Positions 25,701 through 36,512 of a stretch of DNA of 64,000 nucleotides are shown in pieces. Below the pieces are notes generated by a model that was not told where the DNA came from, did not search any database, and worked only from the letters and a program-made list of their open reading frames with translations. Position 1 is the stretch's first letter, and each line of letters begins with the position of its first letter. The position numbers and the translations under genes are program-made. Origin of the DNA: Oscheius sp. JU75 (taxonomy: Eukaryota > Nematoda > Chromadorea > Rhabditida > Rhabditidae); NCBI GenBank assembly GCA_037178855.1, contig JASJZC010000001.1, positions 496,001-560,000 on the forward strand. The letters run 5' to 3'.

Positions 25701-26729
25701 CCATGCTGTCAGCCTGACATCGTCAGTTTCTTTCCCTATCAGCCTGAACTTTTCTAACCTTTGTCTCCGTCAACCGGTTCAAACCTTTGTTATTTCCCTT
25801 TGATCCAGCCAACTGAAGATCTTTTGCAACCAGATCCTTGTTCGGCCTGTCTCCCACCTTGACATCCCTTCCTTGTCAGCCTGTCAATCTTACATCTCTC
25901 TATCATACATGCTGTGAGACCTAAAGACACCAATCAACAAATATTCCCGGCTTCCAGGTAAACCTCCTGACCACCGCCTCCCAGCTCGTAGTGGTTTCTC
26001 CGGACGAGATTGCAGCACTTCCCGTCGCTCACTGTGAGCAGCAGAACAGTTGTGGTCGCTGCGTCAATCTCCAGGATCCCCACTGTGCTTGGGAGACTTC
26101 CTCTGCCCGATGTGTGCATCGGGCCAGCTGGAAGGGAGGGAACTACATCCAGAACGTGGTCTTTGGACAGTCTGAACAATGTCCTGAGGGAGTCATGGTC
26201 CATGACGATGTCCCGATCGATGATGAGCTGATTCTGGAGAAGGCGACCATGAGATCGAGTCAAATAACGAGTCAGAGCGTTATCTTGGCCTGTATTCTGA
26301 CCGCGATGGTCTGTCTGATCATCGGTGGCTTTGCTGGCCATCAGTTTGGAAGATCCAGAGCTCTCGCCGAGCAGCATCATTCGGCCTCGTCTACCAGTGG
26401 TTCGGACTATGATTCCTTTGGAAGAGCCAGGCTGACCAGGCATGATTCATTGACCACGGCGACGAAGATTGAACATGTTTATGGTGGACCTCCTAAGGCG
26501 GTAAGTGGCTCTGTCTCTCTGTCTCTCTTTCTCTTTGTGTCCATAACTTACCAAACTTTTCTAGAGCATGGACGCTACCTCCCTCGTGGTAACCCTGCCT
26601 CCAGTCATGTCTGCTTCAACGCACGGCAGTGGAATCAACACCCCGTCCAGAGACAAAAATGCCATCATGACCAGTCTCAATCAAAATACCCTTCCCCGAG
26701 ATTATAAGGTCAAAAAGGTCTATCTGTAG
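22732..26729 (+). CDS. Class 1 transmembrane semaphorin (5' exon(s) missing)
   Basis: A cell-surface axon-guidance ligand or receptor of the Sema-1/SMP type. Nine exons join in phase for about 667 residues: 22732-22837, 23619-23664, 23832-24041, 24085-24268, 24308-24405, 24644-24785, 24852-25360, 25958-26500 and 26565-26729. Sema-domain hallmarks are [17 protein letters not shown], the conserved Cys set in [63 protein letters not shown] and [23 protein letters not shown] domain follows ([20 protein letters not shown]). One membrane helix follows ([20 protein letters not shown]), then a short Ser-rich cytoplasmic tail ending KKVYL and a stop. No immunoglobulin domain separates PSI and membrane, fitting class 1. 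The signal peptide and first sema strands were not found upstream. Confidence 0.92.
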
Positions 26730-27498
26730 TCTGTAGACGTCCCTCTCAAAAGAACCAAAACTGGTGCTAGTTTCCCCTTAAACCCCCTCCAATCCCAGTA
26801 CGAGTATTCTATGTCACTTCTGAGGAGTACAACTTATTTTACCAAGCTCCGGTGTGTGTGATCGAAAGAAAAGAGAATCCCCCACTCACTTGATCTCAAG
26901 GATTTTGTTATACTATATAGTCTACCGTCTTCTTATGGAAAAATATCTACGAATGTATATAGATGTGTCTCGTTGAGAAAAAGCATAAAGATTCTTTGAT
27001 TCACTGTGTATACTCTCACAGAAACAGAGAGACAGAGATAGAAAGATATAGTCTAATTCCTACGAAGAGCGGAAATGAGCTAATTTTTTAAAGGTGGAGT
27101 GCAAAAGGTCTCGCGAGGGAATTACAGTAACCCGAGCTCAAACTGACAGATTTTCTCAATTTTAGCGTTTTTACACCTATTTTTTAAATTCTTTTTTCAT
27201 AGGCTTCGAATTCAGGGTCTACTGAAACCGACAACAAATTCGTAGAAAACTCCTCCAGAAAACCCCTGGAAAAGCGCGGAACCCGAAAATGGAGCTCTGC
27301 TCACCTATTTTGACCCAACGTTTTTTTTGCACTTTTCCTCTAAATTTGTAGTCAAGTGAAAAAGTTTGGAAATTACTCTTTCACGCGCAAACACTGGGCG
27401 GCGAGCATTCAAATTCACATGCCGCTCTTCGTTGGAAACAGAATATAGAAAAACAAACGATCTAAACGTGTAAAGTTTAAATAAATCAAAAATGTTTC
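26730..27498. other. Semaphorin 3' region and a dispersed repeat
   Basis: The semaphorin 3' UTR probably occupies the first 300 bp. From about 27091 the sequence is a dispersed repeat that reappears at 47596. No gene is seen. Confidence 0.5.
27091..27450 (+). repeat. Dispersed repeat, copy A
   Basis: It matches 47596-47945 in order and orientation. Shared blocks are AAAGGTGGAGTGC, AAAAGCG-GAACCCGAAAAT-like sequence, GCTCTGCTCACCTATTTTG and the end block TGCCGCTCTTCGTTGG. The copies are diverged, with small gaps. This copy stops about 50 bp short of the tRNA-Asn gene. Confidence 0.75.
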
Positions 27499-27514
27499 GC
27501 TCCCGGGTGGGCTC

Positions 27515-27550
<36 letters not shown>

Positions 27551-27570
27551 GCCTATTGCGCCACGGAAGC
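27499..27570 (-). tRNA. tRNA-Asn (anticodon GUU)
   Basis: A complete 72-nt cloverleaf on the minus strand. The acceptor arm GCTTCCG pairs with CGGGAGC with one T-G wobble. The D arm has GCGC paired with GCGC. The anticodon stem TTCGG/CCGAA encloses the loop CTGTTAA with anticodon GTT. The T arm is GGTGG-TTCGAGC-CCACC. There is no intron. It is the only tRNA in the window in which every stem pairs. Confidence 0.96.
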
Positions 27571-28345
27571 ACATTTTTAAGTTCATACAGAGCCTACATT
27601 CTGGATATGAATTTTGACTCTTAGTAAACTCATTCGAAGTTTGAAGCCCCATTGCAAAATACCGCCAACAATTTCTGCTGTTGACCACTCTGGTCCCCTG
27701 TTTATTTACGCCGTTCTTCTGCACGTGGCCCCCTCTGTCTCTGCGTGTTGCTGTTTTCAGCCTCGCCTCAGTCTTCCCCAGAATGTTCCTATACCCCACT
27801 CCCTACCCACTTTTTCTCAGTCTTCAGTTTTTTTTTTAGAATGCTTCGTTTCCCTTTTGACAAGCGTCTTCCACTGATTACTGCAACGAGAGCTGCCTCG
27901 GTTCTCCATCCTCCGGAGCCTCATACCATGAACTTTGCTGAGGTACCTAACAATTTCAATCCTTTAGTAAAAAGGCATAGGGCAAGCAGCTTTACTCAAG
28001 AAATTGGTCCCGTGATAGACAGTTTGTCAAGTTTGGCACTCCATACCATCCTCCACAGATGGGCAATCTGCCATCCACGTAAGTTACAGCGAGATAGCGA
28101 GACAGCGAGGCAGGGAGACAGTGAATTAGAGAGCCCGAGATACGGAGAGATAAAGAGACAGGGTGACATAGAGACCGACAGGCAGAGAGACAGAGATTTT
28201 CCGAACATCGCCACTGTATCCGATGTAAACATGTTTTTCCTCGGACTCTGCAAAGCTAAGAGGCAACAAAAACAACAGGGGGCAACAAAAAGTACAACTA
28301 GCAGAAAAGTAGTAGAGACAGTGGCAGTAACTACTGTTCTTACAG

Positions 28346-28721
28346 ATTCCTCTTCCGTCGTCTCGGTCACGCCTATGAGCTGTACCCTCTTCTCTTCATC
28401 TGGTCTTTCTGGACTCTCTGTGCCGCCACCATTGTCTACATTAGTTTCCAGAAACCTGAGGTTCGTACTGACCACTGTGAGTACAATTCTTCTTACAAAA
28501 ACTACCGAAGTTCAGCCCATCATGCCCATCCGACGTACGAATGGGAGCGTCACAGGGACAACTACTGGAAGCAGCACACCCTGGCCTACGATCCTCAGGG
28601 TATAACTCATCGTCGTCTTCCGCTGATGGAAGCTCTTGAGGAGGAAATGCTCAAAGCTGCCCATAAACGACATTCGGGAGAGCCTGATCCCGACAAGTAT
28701 GAGGCACCTTGTCACAATTAG
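28346..28721 (+). CDS. NDUFA4/MLRQ (B12D)-like membrane protein, main exon
   Basis: The exon starts after ttcttacag and runs to a TAG, coding about 124 residues. The core AYELYPLLFIWSFWTLCAA followed by YISFQKPEVRTDH resembles the MLRQ/B12D family: one membrane helix, then a KPEVR-type motif. That family sits in the mitochondrial inner membrane with respiratory complex IV or I. The tail is longer than usual and charged (YEWERHRDNYWKQHTLAYDP, ending YEAPCHN). An upstream frame with a presequence-like start, MLRFPFDKRLPLITATRAAS at 27841, could supply the N terminus. However, its obvious donors (27953 and 28078) do not give the right phase, so the 5' structure is unresolved. Confidence 0.5.
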
Positions 28722-29389
28722 ATTTTTTAAGAGAGCAGTAAAATCTGTACATAAACTACGTATAATAAATGTACCTATCCTTTCAGAGAGACAAAGAGGG
28801 AGAGAGACAGAGACAGGAACAGAACCACGTGATTACGGTCCACCACAAGATACACGGTCATCTGATCAAGAGCCAAGAGAAGAACATTGCCGTAGAACAG
28901 CAGAAGATTCTAGTCTCATAGCCTGTATTCCCATGATATTTTATTTTCGTTATTCTACCCATATCCTCTACAAGCGTTTTCGTCCTTCCCACCAATTTCA
29001 ATTTTCAACATCCCGCCAGACCGTATCCATTTTACGTGCGAACGTCACCGTTTGGATATTTTTCCCTCGTTCAGTCAGCCAGGAACTTCTTTTCTTCTCT
29101 GGTTGCAACTCCGTGTTGATTTTTCCCACCGTTCAGCACAATCAGCAGAAGGAGGAATGCTAAACGCCATATTTTGTGATTGCAGACCCGTGATTGTTTT
29201 CTTTGCTTCCAGAATGATTATCATCAGGGAAAATCGGCGCGAGTAGGGCCTGGACGAGATTTGAGGGCCCGGCCCGCAGGCCCGCGGGTAGGCTCCTGTG
29301 ATTTTTCATGTCGAAGCCACAATCGATTCCACGTTATCAGTGCACACTAAGAGTCTTTTCCAACTAACCATTCCATCTTCTCTCTCTGA
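28722..29389. other. Intergenic, no gene recognised
   Basis: Contains a short GGGCCCGGCCCGCAGGCCCG GC-rich segment near 29267. Otherwise nothing I can interpret. Confidence 0.4.
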
Positions 29390-32300
29390 ATGTCCTTATT
29401 GAGTTGGGAACCAGCTGAAACAGGTGCCTTTGAAAATTCTTCACATACTGTTTTAGCCGTTGCTCGCTTTACCAGAGGCCACTTTTCCGAGCTGATCAAG
29501 AAAGATAAGGGCGGTGAAGCAGTTCTTTACGAGGCTAAACATGACATCCACGGGTGAGGTTTCTTTCTGTCTAGAATATTAATTTTGCAATAGGAAAGTC
29601 ATGGTCAAGGTGTTCACAAGTCCGGATAATAAGTACAGTGAACAGGAAGTCAAAACATTGGTCAAAGTGAGTACCGTAGTGATTCGAATAGAGGCACTGT
29701 CTAAATACACAACTACATATTCGCATTTTTCGACTACAAAACAGAATTTTTGTGTTTACAATATTCTTCAAAGTTGTGGCTCTGGGTCTACTTCAACATC
29801 GCAGAAATCAAAAAAGACTAAAAATGCGAATTGCGAACTGTAGCCTATCTCGAATAATGTTGAGCCTTTTTCTCCCTTTCAGGTGATTTGTCACCAAAAC
29901 ATTGTTCGCCTATTGGGCTCATTCTATTTTGAAGACGGGACTGATGCTATGCGCAGCGGATATGTCATGGAATTTATGGCTAACGGAAGCTTGTCTGCAG
30001 GTGAATCTTTTGTTGGTAGCGTAACTTCTTTTGCTAGTTCAGTTATTCACGACCTGTCAATACAGTACAATGACAACCAAGTGTATTCTTGGATTCTACA
30101 GGCTGGTCGTGGGATTACCTATCTTCACAGCCAAAAGATAATTCATCGGGATGTGAATACAAGAAAGTGAGTTGTTTATTTGAAACACCAAATATCGCAC
30201 GTCCCCCATTCTTTGTACAATCTTTAAAATGTAAGGAGCTGTCGTCTCCGTCCTTCCGTCTGTCCGTCAGAAGCCTTTTGCGTTTGCCCGAAAATGCGTA
30301 CCCAACAGCGCATTGTTTGTCATCATGCTTTTTTGGGCTTTTTTTGGCGTTTTTGTTTTGCTATAGGGTGACGAGGAAAATGGGGGATCCGTGAAAATCT
30401 CAAGAAAAATGTTGCGCAGGAAATTTGTTCAATGGATGGGAAGTGGGTTCAAGGGTAAGAGAGTTGGTTCATTGAGAGGGAAGAGGGTGCAACGGAAGCT
30501 CTAAGGTTCTAAGGTTTGGAAGTGGGTTGAGAGAGGAAGAGGGTTTGAGGGATAGAAAGTGAATACAAAAGATGGGCTCACTGAATCTAGAAGGGGCGAA
30601 ACAAGTAAAGCCTAACTTGTTTTGGTAAATTCAACGAATCTCCCTCTTGCATCAAGTTCGACCGAGCTAAGTCTTTTCTCTTTTTCAAATGCAAAAGTTT
30701 ATTGACTTCAAAGTTTTATCCTCCAATCTCGCTGTTGAAAGTCGGAAACAAGTAGTCGGAAGGGGCAAAGTCCGCGCTATAAGGAGAATGAAAAAGTGGT
30801 TGACAAACTTCCTCGCGTCGAAACCGAAAAAGTTGTTTGGAAGTCAATAAACTTTTGCATTTGAAAAAGCGAAAAGACTTAGCTCGGTCAAACTTGATGC
30901 CCAACGAGGCGTGAGACAAGGTGACACGATTTCACCTGCTCTGTTTTCTGTCACAATGGAGACAGTATTCAGAAGTTTGGACTGGACTGAAAAGGGCATC
31001 AACATTCAAGGACAATTGCTGTCCAACCTCGTTTTCGCAGACGATGTAGTCCTCGTCTTAACTGCAGCAGCTGAACGAATGCTAAAAGAGCTATTCAACG
31101 CCAGCAGAACAATAGAGTTGGAAATTGAATATGGAAAAGAAATTCGCGCTATGCAATAGACGATCTGCACCTATCAGAGTAGTAGGAGTTAGGATACAGT
31201 ACAAGACCGAAACGATCTACCTTGGCCACAGAATTTCCTTCGACAGGAATTCAGCTTTTGAAATTGAGAGGATAAAGCCACAGATGTCAGAGAGAGATGG
31301 GCCTTGAGAAAGTGGGTTTTTACGAGCAAAATAAAAAACGCGGATATATGGACGAGACGAGCTCTAGAATCGCGCCCTTGGAGGGCAATCAGACCAACAG
31401 GACGGCCAAGCCCAGATGGAGTGATTGTTTCACAGGCGAAATGGGACAAAATTGGATGCGTGTGATTAAGCCCAATAGAAACAGCATAGAATAAACGTGA
31501 ACACGTTGAAATCGTAATAAATTTGAAACTATTATAACTTTTGTCTTGGTTGCAGTACAAACTTCTATCACTGGGAGCCTTTGATAATGTATCGAGAATG
31601 TCCAAGTGAATGAGAAAACCAGTTTACACATCGTGTTTAGTTTGAAGAGAACACAGCCCTAACATGATTAGCTTCTTGGACGTAAGGTTTTTAACTAAAA
31701 ATAAATAGTGGTCAGTCTCAGAGGAAAGACGTGGATTTGACTTTTGTACAAAGGATTGTTCACTTTTTGTCGCATTCTTACTTTGGTTTCTCTTATTCAA
31801 CTTTATTGCGCGTCCCTTTATTCGAGTCCGGGCACAGCTCCAATAACTCGTGCCTTTCTCGGGAATTGAAATTCCTGGAAAACTCTTCATCCGGCTTTCA
31901 GAGCCGTGGAATCTTCTTCGCGGACCTCAAATTCCGTAGCACTCGTTATTGAAGTGTTGTTCACTTTTTGTCGCGTTCTTACAGTTTCTCTTTTTCAACT
32001 TTATCGAGCACCTTATTGTTCACTTTTTGCTCGGTTAGGACCATGGCTGGGGAAAGCCAAATTCCTTCTACTTTAAAGAATCCACTTTTTCACAAATCCA
32101 GATTGTTAGAATTTACAAGTACACATTAATTTACAGGGTGCCCCAAAATTACGGTAACCAGTAGAACGCGGCGCCAAACCGTCAATATTGAAAACTGGAA
32201 ACCAAACCATATAGGTTTTATTCTCCATAAAAAACTAAACAAAATAACATCTTAAGATTTGAAAGTATCTCCATCAGCAGCGACACAGGCTCGGAGACGT

Positions 32301-35300
32301 TTCGGGAAGGTTGTGGCGACGGTGGCGCGCAAGTAGTAGTCCTCATCGAGCTCGTCCCAAGCTTTTTCCAGCGATTTTTTCAACGACTCGAAATCACGAT
32401 GCGCTTTTGAGCAAGCCTTCGATTCGAGAATACTCCAAACCGAGTAGTCCATTGATTTGAGGTCTAGAGATGAAGGAGGCCACTGGTTAAAGTCAATGAA
32501 GTCGGGAAAGTTCTGCTTGCACCAAGATTGGATGGCATTATGCTTGTGAGCCGGTGCACCATCCTGTTGAAAGCACCAGGGACGCTTTTTGAAGTGCTTC
32601 TTGGCCCATGGGACGATTTCGGTCTTCAACATGTCGAGATAGTTGTTTCCATTGAACATGATTCCTTGGGGAACGAAGATAAGTGGTGTCTTTCCATCAG
32701 AAGTTATGCCAGCGAAGACCATGACACTTTTTGGATATCCAGTACGTTGAACCGCTACATATGGCTGTGAAGTAGCATAAATCCGACCGTTTTGCTTATT
32801 CAGCGACTGTTCGACGGTGAATATCTTTTCATCCGTGAAAAGGATCGACTTGTGGCCTCCACCTTTGAAACGAAGCTGCAGCGCTCCTTTCTCTTCGTTC
32901 AAAAATCTTACATTGTAATTTTTTGTTTGCAGTTACAGAATAAACCAAAAAAGTTTTGATACTCCAAATTTAGCATGCTTCTTGGAGAAACTATCGACGT
33001 CTTGAAGATAAGCGACTTTGGATTGGCAAAGCCGGATGCCTCAGTTACGGAGAGAAACACTTGTTTGTAAGTCGAATACATTTGTCACTGCTTATTTTAG
33101 AATGGGAACAATCGTGTATATGGCTCCTGAGGTCATTAACGATCAGGGAGTGAATTCTGCAGCCGACGTGTATTCGCTTGGTATTTCAACGTGGGAGATG
33201 TTTCACAGAAAGTATCAAAACAGAAGCATTAAGAAAAAAACATCAATTTTAGAAAGCCGTTCTATGAGCACGATAATTTACCCCAATATGGACTATGCAA
33301 TATGATTATTACTGGAAGTAGACCTAAAATTGAATTGAGAATAGAGGAGGAGATGAAAAACTTGATCTTGAGGTAGGTGTTTGATCCATTCTATTAAAGA
33401 AGCGCCCTGTCTACCAGTGTCAACATAGAGCGAAAACTCTTAAAAATGGGTTTCTATCTATGTCTGTTCCGACCCACATTTCCAGATCTTTGGAAGACCA
33501 GTGTATACTGCGCCCAAAAGCAAGTGATTTTACAACCATTGCCGTCAAACTAGGAAAAGAAACACCTAACGCCCTAAAAACACAAAAGGCTTCATTGGTA
33601 GAGAACATGGACTCTCCAATGATCAATGATAACAACGCCAGAAAAAACTTTGAAAAAAGACGTGAGTTTTTCGTTAAGGATACGTATATAATCTCTCGGA
33701 AAAAATGACTCGACAGTTTGCTGATTTACTTTTTTCAGCCACACCTCCTAGGCGCGAGAGCTCTCTACTTTCAGCCACACCTCCTAGGCGCGAGAGCTCT
33801 CTACTGAAACACGCCAGACAATCCCTAGCAAAAAAACGTGAGTTTTTGGTTGTGGCTACGCAGAAGATGTCCCGACAATTTGCCGATTAACTTGTTTCAG
33901 GCACACTTCCTAGTCGTCCTCTCTCATCGGAAATACAAAATTCCTTTGACACTGAACTAGTAGGCTGCCTTCATATTTATCGTAATTTACATTGTTCTGC
34001 AGACACTGCTGATCGGCGGCTATGAAAACAGACTCAACAATCATAAAACTATTCTAGCTTTCGAACATAATACGAAAATTTGGAAAGAGCTGGATTTGAC
34101 ATTACCCGATTTTGTCAGCGGAGTTGTGGTACTTGATGAAGAGTTCTATGTGTTTAGTGAAGAAAAGATGGTTGTGCGCTTGTTCAAGGTGAATCTGGAA
34201 AACAGATCATGGATTGGACTGGCCCGTATTCCCAAGGGAGGAAGCCCTATGATTTTCCAAAGCGTCGCATACAGAAGCAAAATTTACATTGTTAAGCGAT
34301 TCGGTATTTACCAGAGGGTATCTGCCTACGATCCTGTTGCAAATTCCTGGAGTGAACTGGCGTGAGTCTTTTGTAGATTTGTAGTCATTCCAGACAATAA
34401 GTTTTGATTCTCTTGCTCATATTTTTTTCTAGATGAGAAAACTCGGTGCTGTTACGTTATACGCGATAATCGAATTTTGCGCGTTCACGACGCGAGACTT
34501 ACCTTCCGCGGAATTAAAGACCGCGCAGTTAGATAGCGAATAAAGAACACTTTCTTTCGTCGTTTGAAAATTTTGATTGACCGCGTAGGACGTAAGAGCT
34601 CCGAAAATATATTCGCTTTCTATCCTATCTTTCTTTTCAGCCTACGTGTGTCAAAAACAATCAGATCTCTTGAAACTTAAGGTAAAAATGAGAGTGTTTT
34701 GTTTTAACCTGTTTCGCGTTCCATCTTCAATATTGAAGCCTTTCTAGGCAACCGGAGAAGCGAAGACCATTGATGTTGGATCTAAGCCCTCCTTTTTGTA
34801 TTAAGCTTCAAGAGGTATGGTTTTGACATACGGTAGCCTGGACGAAAAGAAGAAAGCCGAATTGCTAGATAAAAGCTATGAACGACTAGATCAAAAGCTA
34901 TTGTCCAGACTTTAGATTGCCTTTGTAGGCCTATCAAAGGAACGATGCTCATTGAAGGGATTACTGTCTTAAACAACAAACTATACATATTTGGTAAAAG
35001 TGAGAATTCTCGTGTGGAAGCTGGATACTATAATACTGTGGAAGACAAATGGACGTATTTGAGCCTGAGCTTTGCTGTTAACTTTTTATACACCCGAGTT
35101 GTCACATTCAAAAACGAACTGCTTTTCTTTGCTAATCCTGATGTCTACGCGTCAAACCTTGCTGAAATACCGTCTTTGAAGATGCTGCCACCACTAAAGG
35201 CTTGGCGTAATGGTGCTGTCGTCTTTACTTGTGAAAATTCGCTATATTTTGCTGGTGGTTACAATAGACTAGGCGACGGAATTCGATTCTCGGATGAAGT

Positions 35301-35421
35301 GGAAAGTTTTAATGGAATGACCTGGACTGAAATGCCTCGCATGCCCTATGCGCTCACAGCTTCTACCACTGTAACTGTAACTGGTGATCTGGCTAAACAA
35401 CTTTTGAAGTGGTCTCGTTAG
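29390..35421 (+). CDS. Predicted protein kinase-kelch repeat fusion protein
   Basis: Eleven exons join in phase into 676 residues: 29390-29553 (ATG), 29594-29666, 29883-30166, 32974-33066, 33101-33211, 33253-33372, 33486-33661, 33739-33837, 33901-33959, 34003-34361 and 34929-35421. The first part is a TKL/MAP3K-like kinase: a weak glycine loop GGEAVLYEA, the lysine in VMVKVF, QAGRGITYLHSQKIIHRDVN with TRN (catalytic Asp and Asn kept, though the Asn codon spans the big intron), LKISDFGLAKP, GTIVYMAPEV, AADVYSLGISTWEMF and the closing RPKASDF. A charged linker follows, then about five kelch-type blades (TLLIGGYENRLNNHK, VSAYDPVANSWSEL, VLNNKLYIFGKSEN, LYFAGGYNRLGDG, VESFNGMTWTEMPRMPYA). Kelch propellers usually bind protein partners. 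The domain join rests on splice phase alone; two adjacent genes remain possible. Confidence 0.7.
30648..30902 (-). mobile_element. Internally deleted mariner-type element with about 60-bp terminal inverted repeats
   Basis: GCATCAAGTTCGACCGAGCT at the left end recurs inverted at the right end, and the match runs about 60 bp with few changes. Between the ends the minus strand codes HSPYSADFAPSDYLFPTF, the signature near the last catalytic Asp of mariner transposases. The rest of the transposase is gone. It sits directly against the RT remnant, as if inserted into it. Confidence 0.75.
30903..31494 (+). pseudogene. LINE (RTE-like) reverse transcriptase remnant
   Basis: Fragments of a non-LTR reverse transcriptase appear across three frames. 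They are GVRQGDTISPALFSVTMET with LLSNLVFADDVVL (the FADD catalytic motif), TIYLGHRISFDRNSAFEIER, and RWSDCFTGEMGQNWMRV near the C terminus. The upstream endonuclease and palm start are absent and a middle block is missing. It is broken by frameshifts and cannot be active. It lies in the 2.8-kb intron of the kinase-kelch gene. Confidence 0.8.
31755..32035 (+). repeat. Pair of direct repeats in the kinase-kelch intron
   Basis: TTGTTCACTTTTTGTCGCAT followed by TCTTAC...TTTCTC...TTCAACTTTAT occurs at about 31757 and, diverged, at about 31957. A third partial TTGTTCACTTTTTG lies near 32014. The origin is unknown. Confidence 0.6.
32134..32905 (-). mobile_element. 5'-truncated Tc1/mariner element, maT-like transposase
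   Basis: The minus strand codes 216 residues of transposase at 32252-32902, ending normally after VAADGDTFKS. Catalytic-core motifs are LFTDEKIFTVE, WCFQQDGAPAHKHNAIQSW and WPPSSLDLKSMDYSVWSILE. With the third Asp placed at MDYSVW, 37 residues separate it from the second Asp, which fits the DD37D maT group. The N-terminal DNA-binding part is missing. One terminal sequence, CAGGGTGCCCCAAAATTACG, is visible at 32134. No matching copy occurs to the right. It is a dead copy inside the kinase-kelch intron. Confidence 0.85.
33739..33808 (+). repeat. Tandem 36-bp duplication carrying a splice acceptor
   Basis: CCACACCTCCTAGGCGCGAG followed by AGCTCTCTACT occurs twice, head to tail, 36 bp apart. Each copy is preceded by a ttcag acceptor. 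In the kinase-kelch frame it codes TPPRRESSLLSA then TPPRRESSLL. Either acceptor keeps phase, so a 12-residue segment could be optional. Confidence 0.85.
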
Positions 35422-36512
35422 AAATAAACTTTATTAAATTGGATTCGGACATCGTTGTGCAGTTGTACAGACAAACACAGGGCAAAGTCCCTCTGGGACT
35501 TTCTCACCCTGGGCGATCGACAACTTTCCCTTCAAAACAGTCTACCACCCGCCTCGCTTTCAGACATTCTAAGGTCATTACGAGGCCAGATGGAATATTT
35601 TTTGTTCTCTCCCTCCCTCTATTATCTAAAGCGCATAGAGAAAGAGGACTTTTCGATACCTTGCCTTGGTTTCGATCCTTTCTCATGTTATCATGACAAG
35701 CGTATGAAGAACAAAACTAAAAGGAAGGTTTCAAGACACTCCGAAGAGATCTCTATTGCAGCCCGATGCGGCCCTCAGTTCGAAAACTGAGAATATTCAG
35801 ACCTGAGTCACTCGGAACCCACCCAGATTCTTGTTTTGAGACAAAAGAAAGGGATGAAAGAGTCATTGCTAAAGGGGGGAATGGTTTGAGTAGTCTATTT
35901 AAAAGGCAACTTGACAGTGCAAAAAATCTGATTCGGGTAGACTACTTGAAGAAAAAAACAATATGACCTGGGGTAGAATCCATCTGAAGCGGCGGCAAAC
36001 GTTCCACGTGAGAATAAACTGAAGTGAAGTGTTTGTCGGATCTTCTCGTCAGAGAGTTATCTTGACAAGACAAGGAAAGCACTTTCTTTTTTGAAGTCTT
36101 GGCAGAACTCTTCTCAATAAAGAAGAAAGGAATTATCGCTTCTCAGCAGAGAGACAGAGGACAGCAAATTTACTCTGAATCTTCTGAAGCACCTTGACGC
36201 TGACCGATATAGTGAGTAAGCTTGCGCCGACAAAATGGTGAGAGAACATTTATTTTAGTAGAAAAATGACAGTAGTTGGTCAATTTCCAACTTATAAAGC
36301 TACAGTAATCATCCCGGGGAAGATTTGATAATTTGTGGCTAGAAAAGACATGTACTTGTGTGATTCGCTGAGTAGCGGTGGACGGCCCGTTTTATAGAAG
36401 AGAGGGAGAGTAGAATTGATAAAAACGTGTGTCTCAAATGGCACCAGAAAACAATTTGGATGAAATACCCTTAGTGAAGGCAAGAAATGTGTATGGCTAG
36501 CGACCCATAATT
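35422..36512. other. Intergenic between convergent kinase-kelch and Patched-related genes
   Basis: One plus-strand frame, 35455-35790, has a non-repetitive translation (KSLWDFLTLGDRQLSLQNSL) but no start context, family or splice support. Otherwise nothing is seen. Confidence 0.4.

Noticed and set aside
25934..26443. 169-codon antisense frame opposite the semaphorin PSI/membrane exon
   Set aside because: The plus strand clearly codes the PSI domain, membrane helix and tail, so this is a shadow frame.
33418..33485. Alternative acceptor at 33417 giving KMGFYLCLFRPTFPDLWK
   Set aside because: It resembles a kinase subdomain XI ending, but the frame hits a stop soon after. The acceptor at 33485 gives SLEDQCILRPKASDF and keeps phase through to the kelch exons.
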